Part shown: piece by piece, positions 14,763 through 22,013 of the stretch
How positions within the stretch are numbered: position 1 is the first letter of the stretch
How the letters are laid out: the number at the start of each line of letters is the position of its first letter
NCBI GenBank assembly: GCA_002338615.1
Contig: DDIS01000082.1
Span: 1-24,314 of the forward strand
Direction of reading: 5' to 3'
DNA: 24,314 nucleotides
DNA from: Proteobacteria bacterium UBA1844
GTDB taxonomy: Bacteria; Pseudomonadota; Gammaproteobacteria; Steroidobacterales; Woeseiaceae
Position numbers and translations under genes: made by a program
The notes under the pieces: model-generated
What the model was told of the DNA's origin: nothing
Database searches by the model: none
The model's input: the letters and a program-made list of their open reading frames with translations, nothing else

Positions 14763-16766
14763 TTACAGGTATTTCGCGTAGCGCGGCAGCGAAGGCTCGA
14801 GTACCTGGATGAGTTCCGTGAGTTGCGCCTCGTAGTTGCGCCAGAAACCAATTGCACTCTTGTAAATGGGCTGGCGTACCTGTTCGGAACTCGCTGTGCG
14901 CACCGGGCGATCGGTTTCGTGAAAGCGCAGGCAATTGGCATCGAATGGCAAACCACAATGCGCCAGCAGTCGCTCCACCTGGTTTTCAAAGTCAGTTACG
15001 AGCTCTTCGTATTGCATGGTGAGTACTCTGCCCGGCAATACTTCGTGCCAGTGGTCCATGATGTGTTCGTACTGCAGGAAATATTCACCGATGTCCGTGA
15101 GGTCGTAGGTAAAGGTCTGTCCTTTGGCGAACAGCTGGCGATAGCCGCCGAGGCAGGCATCGAGCGGGTGTCGGCGCGCGTCGATAATGATCGCGTTTGG
15201 CAAAATCAGGTGCAAAAAGCCGATGGAGGGAAAATTGTTCGGCATCTTGTCAATGAAATGCGGCTTGCCCTCCGTACGGTGCCGCCGCGCATGGTCCAGG
15301 TAATCGCGACCGAGCGCGGCAAAGTTGTCGGTGTTGAGCTCACGAGCGGCTTCGGGGTAGTTAATGCCGTCGGCGCGATTCCGATTCAGCGACGTCGCAA
15401 CACGACCAAGATAGGGTAGCTCCGAGGTTCCTTCGACGTCGCTGTGGCTGGCCAGGATCTGCTCGATAAGGGTAGAGCCGGAACGCGGCAGGCCAACGAT
15501 AAATATCGGAGAATCATCCGGGTTTCCCGCGCCTTTCTTGTCGGCGAACAGCTCTTTGTCGAACACCCGCTGCAAACTGTTGGTGAGCACCTCCGTTTGC
15601 ACCGGATCGTAGCTCACCTGCCCGCGTTGTAGCTCGTTGCCACGCACATAATTCGTCCACGCCGTGTCGTAGTCGCCGCGGTCTTCCGCGGCTTTGGCCA
15701 GCGCAAACAGGAAATTGACGCGCGCCTGTTCGGCAAGCTCATCGTTCTCCATTTGCAGGCCGATGGCCTCGATGTCCGTATCGCTCAAGCGGTAGGTCTT
15801 CAGGTTTGCGAGGCTCCAGTAGCTTTCGCCACTGTCGGGCTTGATGCGAATCGATTCGCGGTATTCGACGACCGCCTCATCCTGCCGGCCCACCGTCTTG
15901 AGGACATGTCCGAGGCCGAGGCGCGCGCCCGCGTGGCCCGGATTAAACTGCAAAGCCTTCTCGTAAATTTTAATAGCATCGTAGGTGCGTGCAGCGGGCG
16001 CCAGCGCACCGGCAAGCATGAAATAGGCATGCGCATTGCGCGGCTGCAGTTCCGTAACGCGCTCGAAACACTCGATAGCTTCTTCGAGCAGGTCCTGTTC
16101 CTTGAGCACCCGGCCGAGGTCGTTGATTGCGCCGACAAAGTCAGGCGCAATGTTCACGGCGCGCCGGAACAGTTGCTCTGCTTCTGAATTTTTCTTCGCA
16201 CTCAGCGCTACACGCCCGAGCAGGCGGATTGCATCGACGTTCTTCGGGTTCGACTGCACGATTTGCCGGTACATGCGTTCTGCCTGCTCCAGCCGGCCTT
16301 CCTTGTGATGCTCAGCCGCAAGCGCAAGCAGCCGCCGTTCCGGGTTCAGTTCGAATGCGCGTTCGAACGCCGCGTCCGCACTCCGGCCATCGCCAAGTGC
16401 GGCGATCGTCTTGCCAAGGTTTAGCCAGGCCAGCTCAAGGGAGGGATCGAGTCTTACGGCGTTATCGAGTACCGGCCGCGCCTCCGCGTAGCGGGCTGAC
16501 TCAAAGAGGGCAAGGCCAAGATCTTCATGCGGTTTCGCAAAAGTCGGGGCAAGCTGGATAACCTGCTGCAAGACCTGGATGGCCTCATCCAGCCGATTGA
16601 GCTTGATCAACACCGCACCTGCAAGGCCGAGGATATTCACGTCGTCGGGGAGTGCCCGAAGGTGTTCCTCACAGACTTGCAGAGCCTTGCCGTACTCGGC
16701 ACGAGCGATCAGGGTGATCACTTCGGTAAACCGGTTTCGGGAGCGCGCGGTTTCGGGCAATGTCAT
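14763..16766 (-). CDS. TPR-repeat sulfotransferase
   Basis: A 667-residue fusion. The first 370 residues or so are tandem tetratricopeptide repeats with the usual pattern (for example 'AWLNLGKTIAALGDGRSADA', 'NAHAYFMLAGALAPAARTYD', 'ARLGLGHVLKTVGRQDEAVV'), about nine units. The C-terminal domain is a PAPS-dependent sulfotransferase: 5'-phosphosulfate loop 'FIVGLPRSGSTLIEQIL' near residue 425, 3'-phosphate strand 'DARRHPLDACLGGYRQLFA', and a final 'FHETDRPVRTASSEQVRQPI'. It lacks a signal peptide or membrane helix and would act in the cytosol on a protein, peptide or glycan acceptor. ATG 16766 starts 'MTLPETARS'; the frame is open 15 codons further. No PAPS-synthesis gene is nearby. It converges with the propeller gene across a REP pair. 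Family is certain, acceptor unknown. Confidence 0.92.
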   Translation of the reverse strand: MTLPETARSRNRFTEVITLIARAEYGKALQVCEEHLRALPDDVNILGLAGAVLIKLNRLDEAIQVLQQVIQLAPTFAKPHEDLGLALFESARYAEARPVLDNAVRLDPSLELAWLNLGKTIAALGDGRSADAAFERAFELNPERRLLALAAEHHKEGRLEQAERMYRQIVQSNPKNVDAIRLLGRVALSAKKNSEAEQLFRRAVNIAPDFVGAINDLGRVLKEQDLLEEAIECFERVTELQPRNAHAYFMLAGALAPAARTYDAIKIYEKALQFNPGHAGARLGLGHVLKTVGRQDEAVVEYRESIRIKPDSGESYWSLANLKTYRLSDTDIEAIGLQMENDELAEQARVNFLFALAKAAEDRGDYDTAWTNYVRGNELQRGQVSYDPVQTEVLTNSLQRVFDKELFADKKGAGNPDDSPIFIVGLPRSGSTLIEQILASHSDVEGTSELPYLGRVATSLNRNRADGINYPEAARELNTDNFAALGRDYLDHARRHRTEGKPHFIDKMPNNFPSIGFLHLILPNAIIIDARRHPLDACLGGYRQLFAKGQTFTYDLTDIGEYFLQYEHIMDHWHEVLPGRVLTMQYEELVTDFENQVERLLAHCGLPFDANCLRFHETDRPVRTASSEQVRQPIYKSAIGFWRNYEAQLTELIQVLEPSLPRYAKYL

Positions 16767-16877
16767 TGCGGGTAAACAGCCTGTAAGTCGTTGCGGACAG
16801 TTGGCTCGCAAGTATGCGATATTGCCGTGGCCGCCAACACCCCCGGCCCGCGATCGTTGTGAGTCGTTGGCGTTGAG

Positions 16878-16883
16878 ATTATA
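16878..16883 (-). promoter_or_regulatory. Candidate -10 box for the TPR-sulfotransferase gene
   Basis: A perfect TATAAT on the minus strand lies 112 bases upstream of ATG 16766 in the 226-base divergent gap. The -35 position at 17 bases (TCGCAT) is poor, so an activator or a different promoter is possible. Nothing else is recognisable in this gap. Confidence 0.3.
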
Positions 16884-16992
16884 GAAGCAGAAATTCGATG
16901 ATGCGATTTATTGCCTTTCAGCGGTATTTTGGACCTGCCACGGCCCGGCCGGAATTGCTACGCTGCGCCGGAACACGACTGGAGAGTTTGTG

Positions 16993-17595
16993 ATGTCAAA
17001 AGCTGTTGTGCGTTGCGCCTGGGCTGAAGGCACCAGCCTGGACTATATTGCGTATCACGATCGCGAATGGGGCGTACCGGTCTTTGATGACCGGGTGCAA
17101 TTTGAATTCCTGATTCTCGAAGGTGCGCAGGCGGGACTCAGCTGGTCAACGATCTTGAACAAGCGCGAGGGCTACCGGGAGGCATTCGCGGATTTCGATG
17201 CGCTCAAAGTCGCGCGCTTTGGCACGAAGAAAATCGACAAGCTCCTGACGAATCCCGCGATCGTTCGCAATCGCCTGAAGGTCGAATCCACGGTCAGCAA
17301 CGCGCGGGCCTTCCTCGCCGTGCAAAAGGAGTTCGGCAGCTTCAGTGATTACATCTGGGGCTTTGTCGGTGGCAAGCCGATCCAGAACCAGCGGCAGGAA
17401 GATGGCGATGTTCCGGCGACCTCCGATGAGTCAGATGCCCTCAGCAAGGACCTCAAAAAGCGCGGCTTCCGCTTCGTCGGCAGCACGATCGTGTATGCGC
17501 ATATGCAGGCTACCGGCATGGTAAATGATCACATAACGTCTTGTTTTCGTTACAAACCCTGCGCTGCGCTGGGCCGTAAAATCCCGTCCTGCTAG
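16993..17595 (+). CDS. tag: DNA-3-methyladenine glycosylase I
   Basis: Removes 3-methyladenine from alkylated DNA as the first step of base-excision repair in the cytosol. The 200 residues agree with the family. Visible features are the zinc ligands Cys8 ('RCAW') and His22 ('YHDREWGVP') plus the C-terminal 'VNDHITSCF' (His and Cys), the catalytic-pocket Glu43 in 'LEGAQAGLSWSTIL', and 'KKRGFRFVGSTIVYAHMQA', the standard helix-hairpin and recognition end. ATG 16993 is preferred over the GTG immediately before it because GGAGAG (16981-16986) sits six bases upstream. It appears monocistronic, followed by 104 bases to a membrane-protein gene on the same strand. Confidence 0.96.
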   Translation: MSKAVVRCAWAEGTSLDYIAYHDREWGVPVFDDRVQFEFLILEGAQAGLSWSTILNKREGYREAFADFDALKVARFGTKKIDKLLTNPAIVRNRLKVESTVSNARAFLAVQKEFGSFSDYIWGFVGGKPIQNQRQEDGDVPATSDESDALSKDLKKRGFRFVGSTIVYAHMQATGMVNDHITSCFRYKPCAALGRKIPSC

Positions 17596-17699
17596 CACCT
17601 CTTGCACAACTCGTGCGGCTTGCATTCGGCGCATCGAGGCCGGATTATGAGTAGTCCGGGCCAACGCATTATAAAAGCAAGAGACAAGGGGGTATCGAA

Positions 17700-18140
17700 A
17701 TGTCCGAGCCGGATATCAACAAGCCAACCACAATGTTCTGGGCCGTCGGCGTTGTTGCGCTGCTGTGGAACCTGATCGGCCTGTGGGTGTACTACACGAA
17801 CGTCACAGCGACGCCCGAGACTCTGTCCGAGCTGTACAGTGATGCACAGGTGGAGATGATCCTGGCCACCCCGGCGTGGGTAACCTCGGCCACGGCGATC
17901 GCGGTAACAGCGGGGGTGATAGGCAGTATCCTGCTGCTCATGCAGAACAGGTTGAGCGTGCTGTTCTTTCTCGTCTCACTGGTCGCCATTGTCGTGCAGG
18001 ATGTCCACGTGTTCGGCATGACGGATTCGATCGACGTGTTTGGCAAGCAGGCGCTGTATCTGCAGGCCGTGGTGCTGGCAATATCCGTCTATCTGCTGTG
18101 GTACTCGCAAAGGCAAAAAGCGCTCGGCGTGCTGCGTTGA
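17700..18140 (+). CDS. Small four-helix membrane protein of unknown function
   Basis: A 146-residue inner-membrane protein with four predicted helices: 'FWAVGVVALLWNLIGLWVYY' (residues 13-32), a second after 'ATPAWVTSATAIAVTAGVIG', a third in 'LSVLFFLVSLVAIVVQDVHV', and a fourth in 'ALYLQAVVLAISVYLLWYS', then a short basic tail. Between helices one and two, 'ATPETLSELYSDAQVEMI' is a conserved-looking acidic loop. Related small proteins are often labelled sugar transporter in databases without experimental support; I would not use that name. The ribosome site AAGGGGG (17687-17692) is good. It follows tag but is separated by 104 bases, so it probably has its own promoter, and it converges with the CstA gene. 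Confidence 0.78.
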   Translation: MSEPDINKPTTMFWAVGVVALLWNLIGLWVYYTNVTATPETLSELYSDAQVEMILATPAWVTSATAIAVTAGVIGSILLLMQNRLSVLFFLVSLVAIVVQDVHVFGMTDSIDVFGKQALYLQAVVLAISVYLLWYSQRQKALGVLR

Positions 18141-18149
18141 CATCGTGCT

Positions 18150-18194
18150 CGGGGTGCTTGGCCCCGTTTGCTTGTTGCCGCTTCAGATGCGGCA
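18150..18194. terminator. Possible bidirectional terminator (two hairpins) between convergent genes
   Basis: Two small stems, CGGGG/CCCCG (18150-18154 with 18162-18166) and TGCCGC/GCGGCA (18176-18181 with 18189-18194), lie in the 72-base gap between the membrane-protein and CstA stops. Neither has a proper T-run, so termination efficiency is doubtful. Confidence 0.3.
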
Positions 18195-18212
18195 GTCACC
18201 TGTGACCTGCGT

Positions 18213-19895
18213 TCACACGGATTTTTCTTGCAGTTTTCGTCGCTCGGTCATAAATCCAGACGCAGCTTCCAGCATCACGAGTACGCTTGTCACCAGGACC
18301 GCCAGGTCGATGCACACCAACAAGACGTTACCTTCACGGTAAAAATCCACAAGCTTCAGGGTTGCCGCCCAGAATGACAGCGCGAGAACCAGGATCATCG
18401 GCACAAAGGTATATCGTATGGGGCGCCCGAGGCGCAGTAACATCAAAGAGATCACCATCAAAGTGAGACCCGCGAGGATCTGGTTTGCGGAACCGAAAAG
18501 CGGCCAGATGACCAGCCCCCCACTTCCCGACGAACCGCCCGCCCCGAAAGCCAGCAGCAGGCAACTGCCCACTGCGATTGCGGTTGCCACAACAGGTCTC
18601 GTGAGCCAGGGAATCTGGTAGATGACGCCCCATTCCTCGATGATATAACGCTGCAAGCGGACGCCCGTGTCCATCGTGGTGCCCGCGAAGAGCACGACCA
18701 TCGTTGCGAGTATCGACTGGGCGAGGCTGAATGGCAGATTCCAGCCGCCGCTGATCAAGGCCGCGCCCCCTTCGATGAAAGCGTTTGCGCCGGCCGAGCC
18801 AAACTTCTCGTACGCCTGGTGCCAGAGTTCCGGGGTTGCAGCGAATGAGGCGCTGCTCACGGCAACGATCGTAATTAGAGCGAGTGCTCCCTCGCCAAGT
18901 GCGCCAAAGTAGCCGACGAAACGAGCATCAGTCTCCTTGTCCAGTTGCTTGGATGTGGTTCCCGAGGCCACGATGCCGTGGAAACCGGAGACGGCGCCAC
19001 AGGCGATGGTAACGAACAGGAGCGGCAGCATAGACGGCCCGTCGCTGCTCGTATCGAAGTTGATCGGCGGTGCGGTGATTTCGGGCAGAGTCAACAACAC
19101 AGCGCCGTACAGGAGGGCCAAACCGACGAACAGTTGCAGCCCGTTAATATAGTCGCGCGGCTGCAGCAGAACCCAGATAGGTAACATGGATGCCACTGCC
19201 GCATAAGCGAACAAGATGAGTATCCAGCTTGCCTGGGGGGGGAGCCCGAGGGTTTCCGGCAATTCGAGTGGCAGCTGGCTGCCGACGAAAATGGAAAAAT
19301 ACAGTGCTGCAACGCCGACAATGGAAAGTATCGTTAAGGAAAATTTACGGTGTACCAGCTGTCCGATAACGAGGGCGACAGCGATTGCGGCCCAGGCCGG
19401 AAAGACAGCGCTGGGAGTGTTAACGAAAGCCTGTGCTATGACGACGCCGAAAACGGCATTGACCATTAACAACAACAAAAATATTACGATCATGAACAAT
19501 GATCGGGTGCGCTTGCCGACGACGTCTTGCGATAGTGACCCGATCGATCGCCCGGAATGCCTGTTGCTGGCCCAGATTGCGCCCATGTCGTGGACACCGG
19601 CAAAAAATATGGTACCGAAGCAAACCCACAAGACCGCAGGCACCCAGCCCCAGTAAACCGCGATCGCGGGCCCGACTATGGGCGCAGCGCCGGCAACCGA
19701 TGTGAAATGGTGGCCCCACAAGATGTACTTGTTGGTCGGAACGAAATCAACGCCATCATCCTTCTGGTGCGCAGGCGTGATGAACCGGGGGTCCAGCTGA
19801 AATACTCTGGCAGCGATAAAGCGCGAGTAAACAAACCATCCGAACGCACCGGCGGCCAAACCGAAAAATACCAACAATGCAGAATCCAAATCCAT
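18213..19895 (-). CDS. CstA-family carbon-starvation transporter
   Basis: A multispanning inner-membrane protein of about 560 residues with many helices of the CstA/BtsT family, which imports peptides or pyruvate-like small carbon compounds. The hallmark near the N-terminus is 'WGHHFTSVAGAAPIVGPA' followed by 'WGWVPAVLWVCFGTIFFAG' and 'VHDMGAIWASNRHSGRSIG'; later come 'CGAVSGFHGIVASGTTSKQ' and 'PLFGSANQILAGLTL', also standard. It is shorter than E. coli CstA (about 700 residues), lacking the long C-terminal extension. The start is unclear: ATG 19895 abuts the GGGGGAG ribosome-like motif, a TTG two codons later would have ideal spacing, and the upstream ATG (19943) has no ribosome site. It is divergent from the exported-oxidase operon and shares its control region. 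Confidence 0.92.
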   Translation of the reverse strand: MDLDSALLVFFGLAAGAFGWFVYSRFIAARVFQLDPRFITPAHQKDDGVDFVPTNKYILWGHHFTSVAGAAPIVGPAIAVYWGWVPAVLWVCFGTIFFAGVHDMGAIWASNRHSGRSIGSLSQDVVGKRTRSLFMIVIFLLLLMVNAVFGVVIAQAFVNTPSAVFPAWAAIAVALVIGQLVHRKFSLTILSIVGVAALYFSIFVGSQLPLELPETLGLPPQASWILILFAYAAVASMLPIWVLLQPRDYINGLQLFVGLALLYGAVLLTLPEITAPPINFDTSSDGPSMLPLLFVTIACGAVSGFHGIVASGTTSKQLDKETDARFVGYFGALGEGALALITIVAVSSASFAATPELWHQAYEKFGSAGANAFIEGGAALISGGWNLPFSLAQSILATMVVLFAGTTMDTGVRLQRYIIEEWGVIYQIPWLTRPVVATAIAVGSCLLLAFGAGGSSGSGGLVIWPLFGSANQILAGLTLMVISLMLLRLGRPIRYTFVPMILVLALSFWAATLKLVDFYREGNVLLVCIDLAVLVTSVLVMLEAASGFMTERRKLQEKSV

Positions 19896-19984
19896 CTCCC
19901 CCGAAACCAGGCGCTCCTGCCGGGCTCGCCCACCTTCGCCCATGGCGAAGGCGCGATGAACACCTTGCCGTGCCTGTTAATTGG

Positions 19985-20032
19985 CTGAATGTTTGTTCAG
20001 TAAACTATGGACTGCTACTATTCGAATTGCAA
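19985..20032. promoter_or_regulatory. Back-to-back promoters with an overlapping palindromic operator candidate
   Basis: Plus strand: TTGTTC (19993-19998), 17 bases, TACTAT (20016-20021), pointing to the TRAP-binding-protein gene. Minus strand: TTGCAA (20027-20032), 17 bases, CATAGT (20004-20009), pointing to the CstA gene. The inverted repeat CTGAA-TGTTTG-TTCAG (19985-20000) covers the plus-strand -35 and lies just beyond the minus-strand -10, near its start site. TGAAC/GTTCA-like palindromes are common operators of TetR-type regulators. No such regulator is encoded in the window. Promoters are by eye only. Confidence 0.5.
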
Positions 20033-20077
20033 TAATGCCCCAATTCCTCATGCGTGATGAAGGCTAGGTGGAACAAC

Positions 20078-21154
20078 ATGGACAGACGCAGGTTTATGCA
20101 GACGACCGGCATTGGCGTGCTCGGTGCTGGTGTGTTGACGGCGGCAACGCCGGCGCGTGCAGGGGCTCGCAAGCTGAGCATGGTGACGTCCTGGCCAGCC
20201 GGCTTCCCCGGCCTGGGCACCAGTGCCAGTCGCGTTGCGAGCAGGATTGAGGCCGCCACAGGCGGCGAAATCCGGATCCAGGTTCATTCCGCGGGCGAAG
20301 TTGCCGGGCCGTTCGAAGTATTTGCGGCGGTCAGCGCGGGCAAAGCCGACCTTTATCACTCCGCCGAGTACTACCAGCAGTCCCACTCGCCCGCCTACAA
20401 CTTTTTCACCGCCATACCGTTTGGCCTGACCGCTGATGAAATGGCGGGCTGGTTGCTGCAAGGGGGTGGACAGGCGCTGTGGGATGAGCTTGCGGCCAGT
20501 CGCAACATCAAGCCCTTGATGTGTACGAATACCGGCGCGCAAATGGGTGGCTGGTATAACCGGGAAATCCGCAACCTCGACGATTTTTCGGGCTTGAAGA
20601 TTCGCATGCCCGGGCTAGGCGGGGAAGCGCTCGGAAAACTCGGTGCGGTACTCAGGAACCTGCCGGGCGGCGAAATCTACGATGCACTGCAAGATGGTTC
20701 CCTGGATGCCGCTGAATGGGTCGGACCCTGGAATGATCTTGCCGCCGGTATGCAGGAGGTCGCCAAGCACTACTACTACCCGGCGTTTCATGAACCCGGC
20801 GGCAACCTGTCGCTGGGATTCAATCTGGATGTCTGGAACAGCTTCACCGAATTGCAGCGTACGATCATCACCGAAGTCGCAACCGCGGAGTACACTCGTT
20901 CGCTCGCAGAATTCAATGTGCGGAATGCGCTGTCCCTGAAGATTCTGCGCGATGAGCACGGCGTCGTCCCGGAGCCTTTCAGTAACGACATACTTGCCGA
21001 AATCAAAAAAATATCCGCCGCTGTGGTCGCCGAAGTCGGCGCGAGTGATGCCATAACAACGAAAATATACACGAGCTTCCGGACGGCGCGGGAGCGGGCG
21101 ATGTACTGGGGGCAGGTTGGTGAGGAGGCTTTCGACAATGCGCGTCGGCTATAA
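20078..21154 (+). CDS. Tat-exported TRAP-type substrate-binding protein (DctP/TakP-like)
   Basis: A 358-residue periplasmic binding protein. It begins 'MDRRRFMQTTGIGVLGAG' with a twin-arginine signal, cut near 'TPARA' (residue 28). The mature start 'KLSMVTSWPAGFPGLGTSA' and 'IQVHSAGEVAGPFEVFAAVS' are typical of the TakP branch of the TRAP family, known to bind 2-oxo acids. The ligand region has 'GGWYNREIRNLDDFSGLKIR', with the conserved Arg that clamps the carboxylate, and 'AAEWVGPWND'. ATG 20078 is chosen over the upstream GTG/ATG because AGGTGG (20066-20071) precedes it by six bases and the Tat motif then follows at once. No TRAP membrane subunit (DctQ/DctM) lies in the window, so this is an orphan binding protein. 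It leads a four-gene operon whose other products are also exported. Confidence 0.9.
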   Translation: MDRRRFMQTTGIGVLGAGVLTAATPARAGARKLSMVTSWPAGFPGLGTSASRVASRIEAATGGEIRIQVHSAGEVAGPFEVFAAVSAGKADLYHSAEYYQQSHSPAYNFFTAIPFGLTADEMAGWLLQGGGQALWDELAASRNIKPLMCTNTGAQMGGWYNREIRNLDDFSGLKIRMPGLGGEALGKLGAVLRNLPGGEIYDALQDGSLDAAEWVGPWNDLAAGMQEVAKHYYYPAFHEPGGNLSLGFNLDVWNSFTELQRTIITEVATAEYTRSLAEFNVRNALSLKILRDEHGVVPEPFSNDILAEIKKISAAVVAEVGASDAITTKIYTSFRTARERAMYWGQVGEEAFDNARRL

Positions 21155-21169
21155 CAAACGAGTGTCCGC

Positions 21170-22006
21170 GTGAGCGGCCTGCCTCTGCCGGCGATACGCT
21201 TACGTCGTCGCCCTGCTGCCGCCCTGCTGTCTGTAGGCGTGGCTCTGATACTGGCTTCCTGCACGCGCGGTCCCGATCAGCAAAGCGCAGGCACCTGCGA
21301 CCTCCGTGTCGCGTGGGACCCTTATGAACCTTATTCCTATGCCATCGGCGATGCCGACCCGGTCGGCTACGATATTGATGTCGTCACCAGGCTCGCTGGG
21401 CTGCTTGGCTGCCAGCTGAGTTTTACAGAGATGTCGTGGAGCGAGGTGCTGCAGGCGCTTGAGGCAGGTAATGTCGATGTGGCCGTAGGAACCGGCTACA
21501 AGAAGGAGCGAGCAGAATGGTCCTGGTACTCAGAGTCCTATCGCAAGGAAGTATTGGGACTCATGGTACGAAAGGGCGCGTCGGAAACGCTCCCGGCAGC
21601 GAGTCTCGAGGAACTCTTTCGGCAGGGCTTCATCTTCGGCAAGACGATCGATGACACCTACAGCGCAACGATGGAAACCACCTTCGCTGAATTCCCCGAC
21701 CTCGTGCGGCCACGTGTCAGTGAAGAGGAAAACCTGCGCAGGTTGCTGGAAGGTTCTATCGACGGTGTCCTGATCGAAGTCAATGTTGGCTCTGCGCTGG
21801 CGACGAGGCTCGGCGTGGCAGAGGAGCTCGAGTTTCATCCACTGGCGTTTGACGCGGGCGAGTACCGCCTGCAGATGAGCAAGGCAAGCGTGTCGGAAAA
21901 AACGGTGCTCAGACTTGACGCCGCCATTCAGCAGCTAAACGCAAGCGGCTGGCTGACGGAAGCCTTGCGGAAATACAGTATCCACGGACGAGACAGGAAT
22001 CGGTGA
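21170..22006 (+). CDS. Family-3 extracellular solute-binding lipoprotein
   Basis: A 278-residue binding protein with a lipoprotein signal: basic start, 'ALLSVGVALILASC' and lipobox Cys31. The PBPb-type domain starts 'CDLRVAWDPYEPYSYAIGDA' and has 'VGYDIDVVTRLAGLLG' (the GYDID motif of amino-acid binding proteins), 'LEAGNVDVAVGTGYKKERAE' and 'LLEGSIDGVLIEVNVG'. Such proteins bind polar amino acids for ABC transporters, or act as partners or sensors of periplasmic enzymes. No ABC permease or ATPase is nearby. The start is GTG 21170, 15 bases after the TRAP-binding-protein stop; the ribosome site is weak, so it may rely on coupling. The gene is followed after seven bases by the amine oxidase. 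The ligand is not readable from sequence. Confidence 0.87.
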   Translation: MSGLPLPAIRLRRRPAAALLSVGVALILASCTRGPDQQSAGTCDLRVAWDPYEPYSYAIGDADPVGYDIDVVTRLAGLLGCQLSFTEMSWSEVLQALEAGNVDVAVGTGYKKERAEWSWYSESYRKEVLGLMVRKGASETLPAASLEELFRQGFIFGKTIDDTYSATMETTFAEFPDLVRPRVSEEENLRRLLEGSIDGVLIEVNVGSALATRLGVAEELEFHPLAFDAGEYRLQMSKASVSEKTVLRLDAAIQQLNASGWLTEALRKYSIHGRDRNR

Positions 22007-22013
22007 CGAACAG

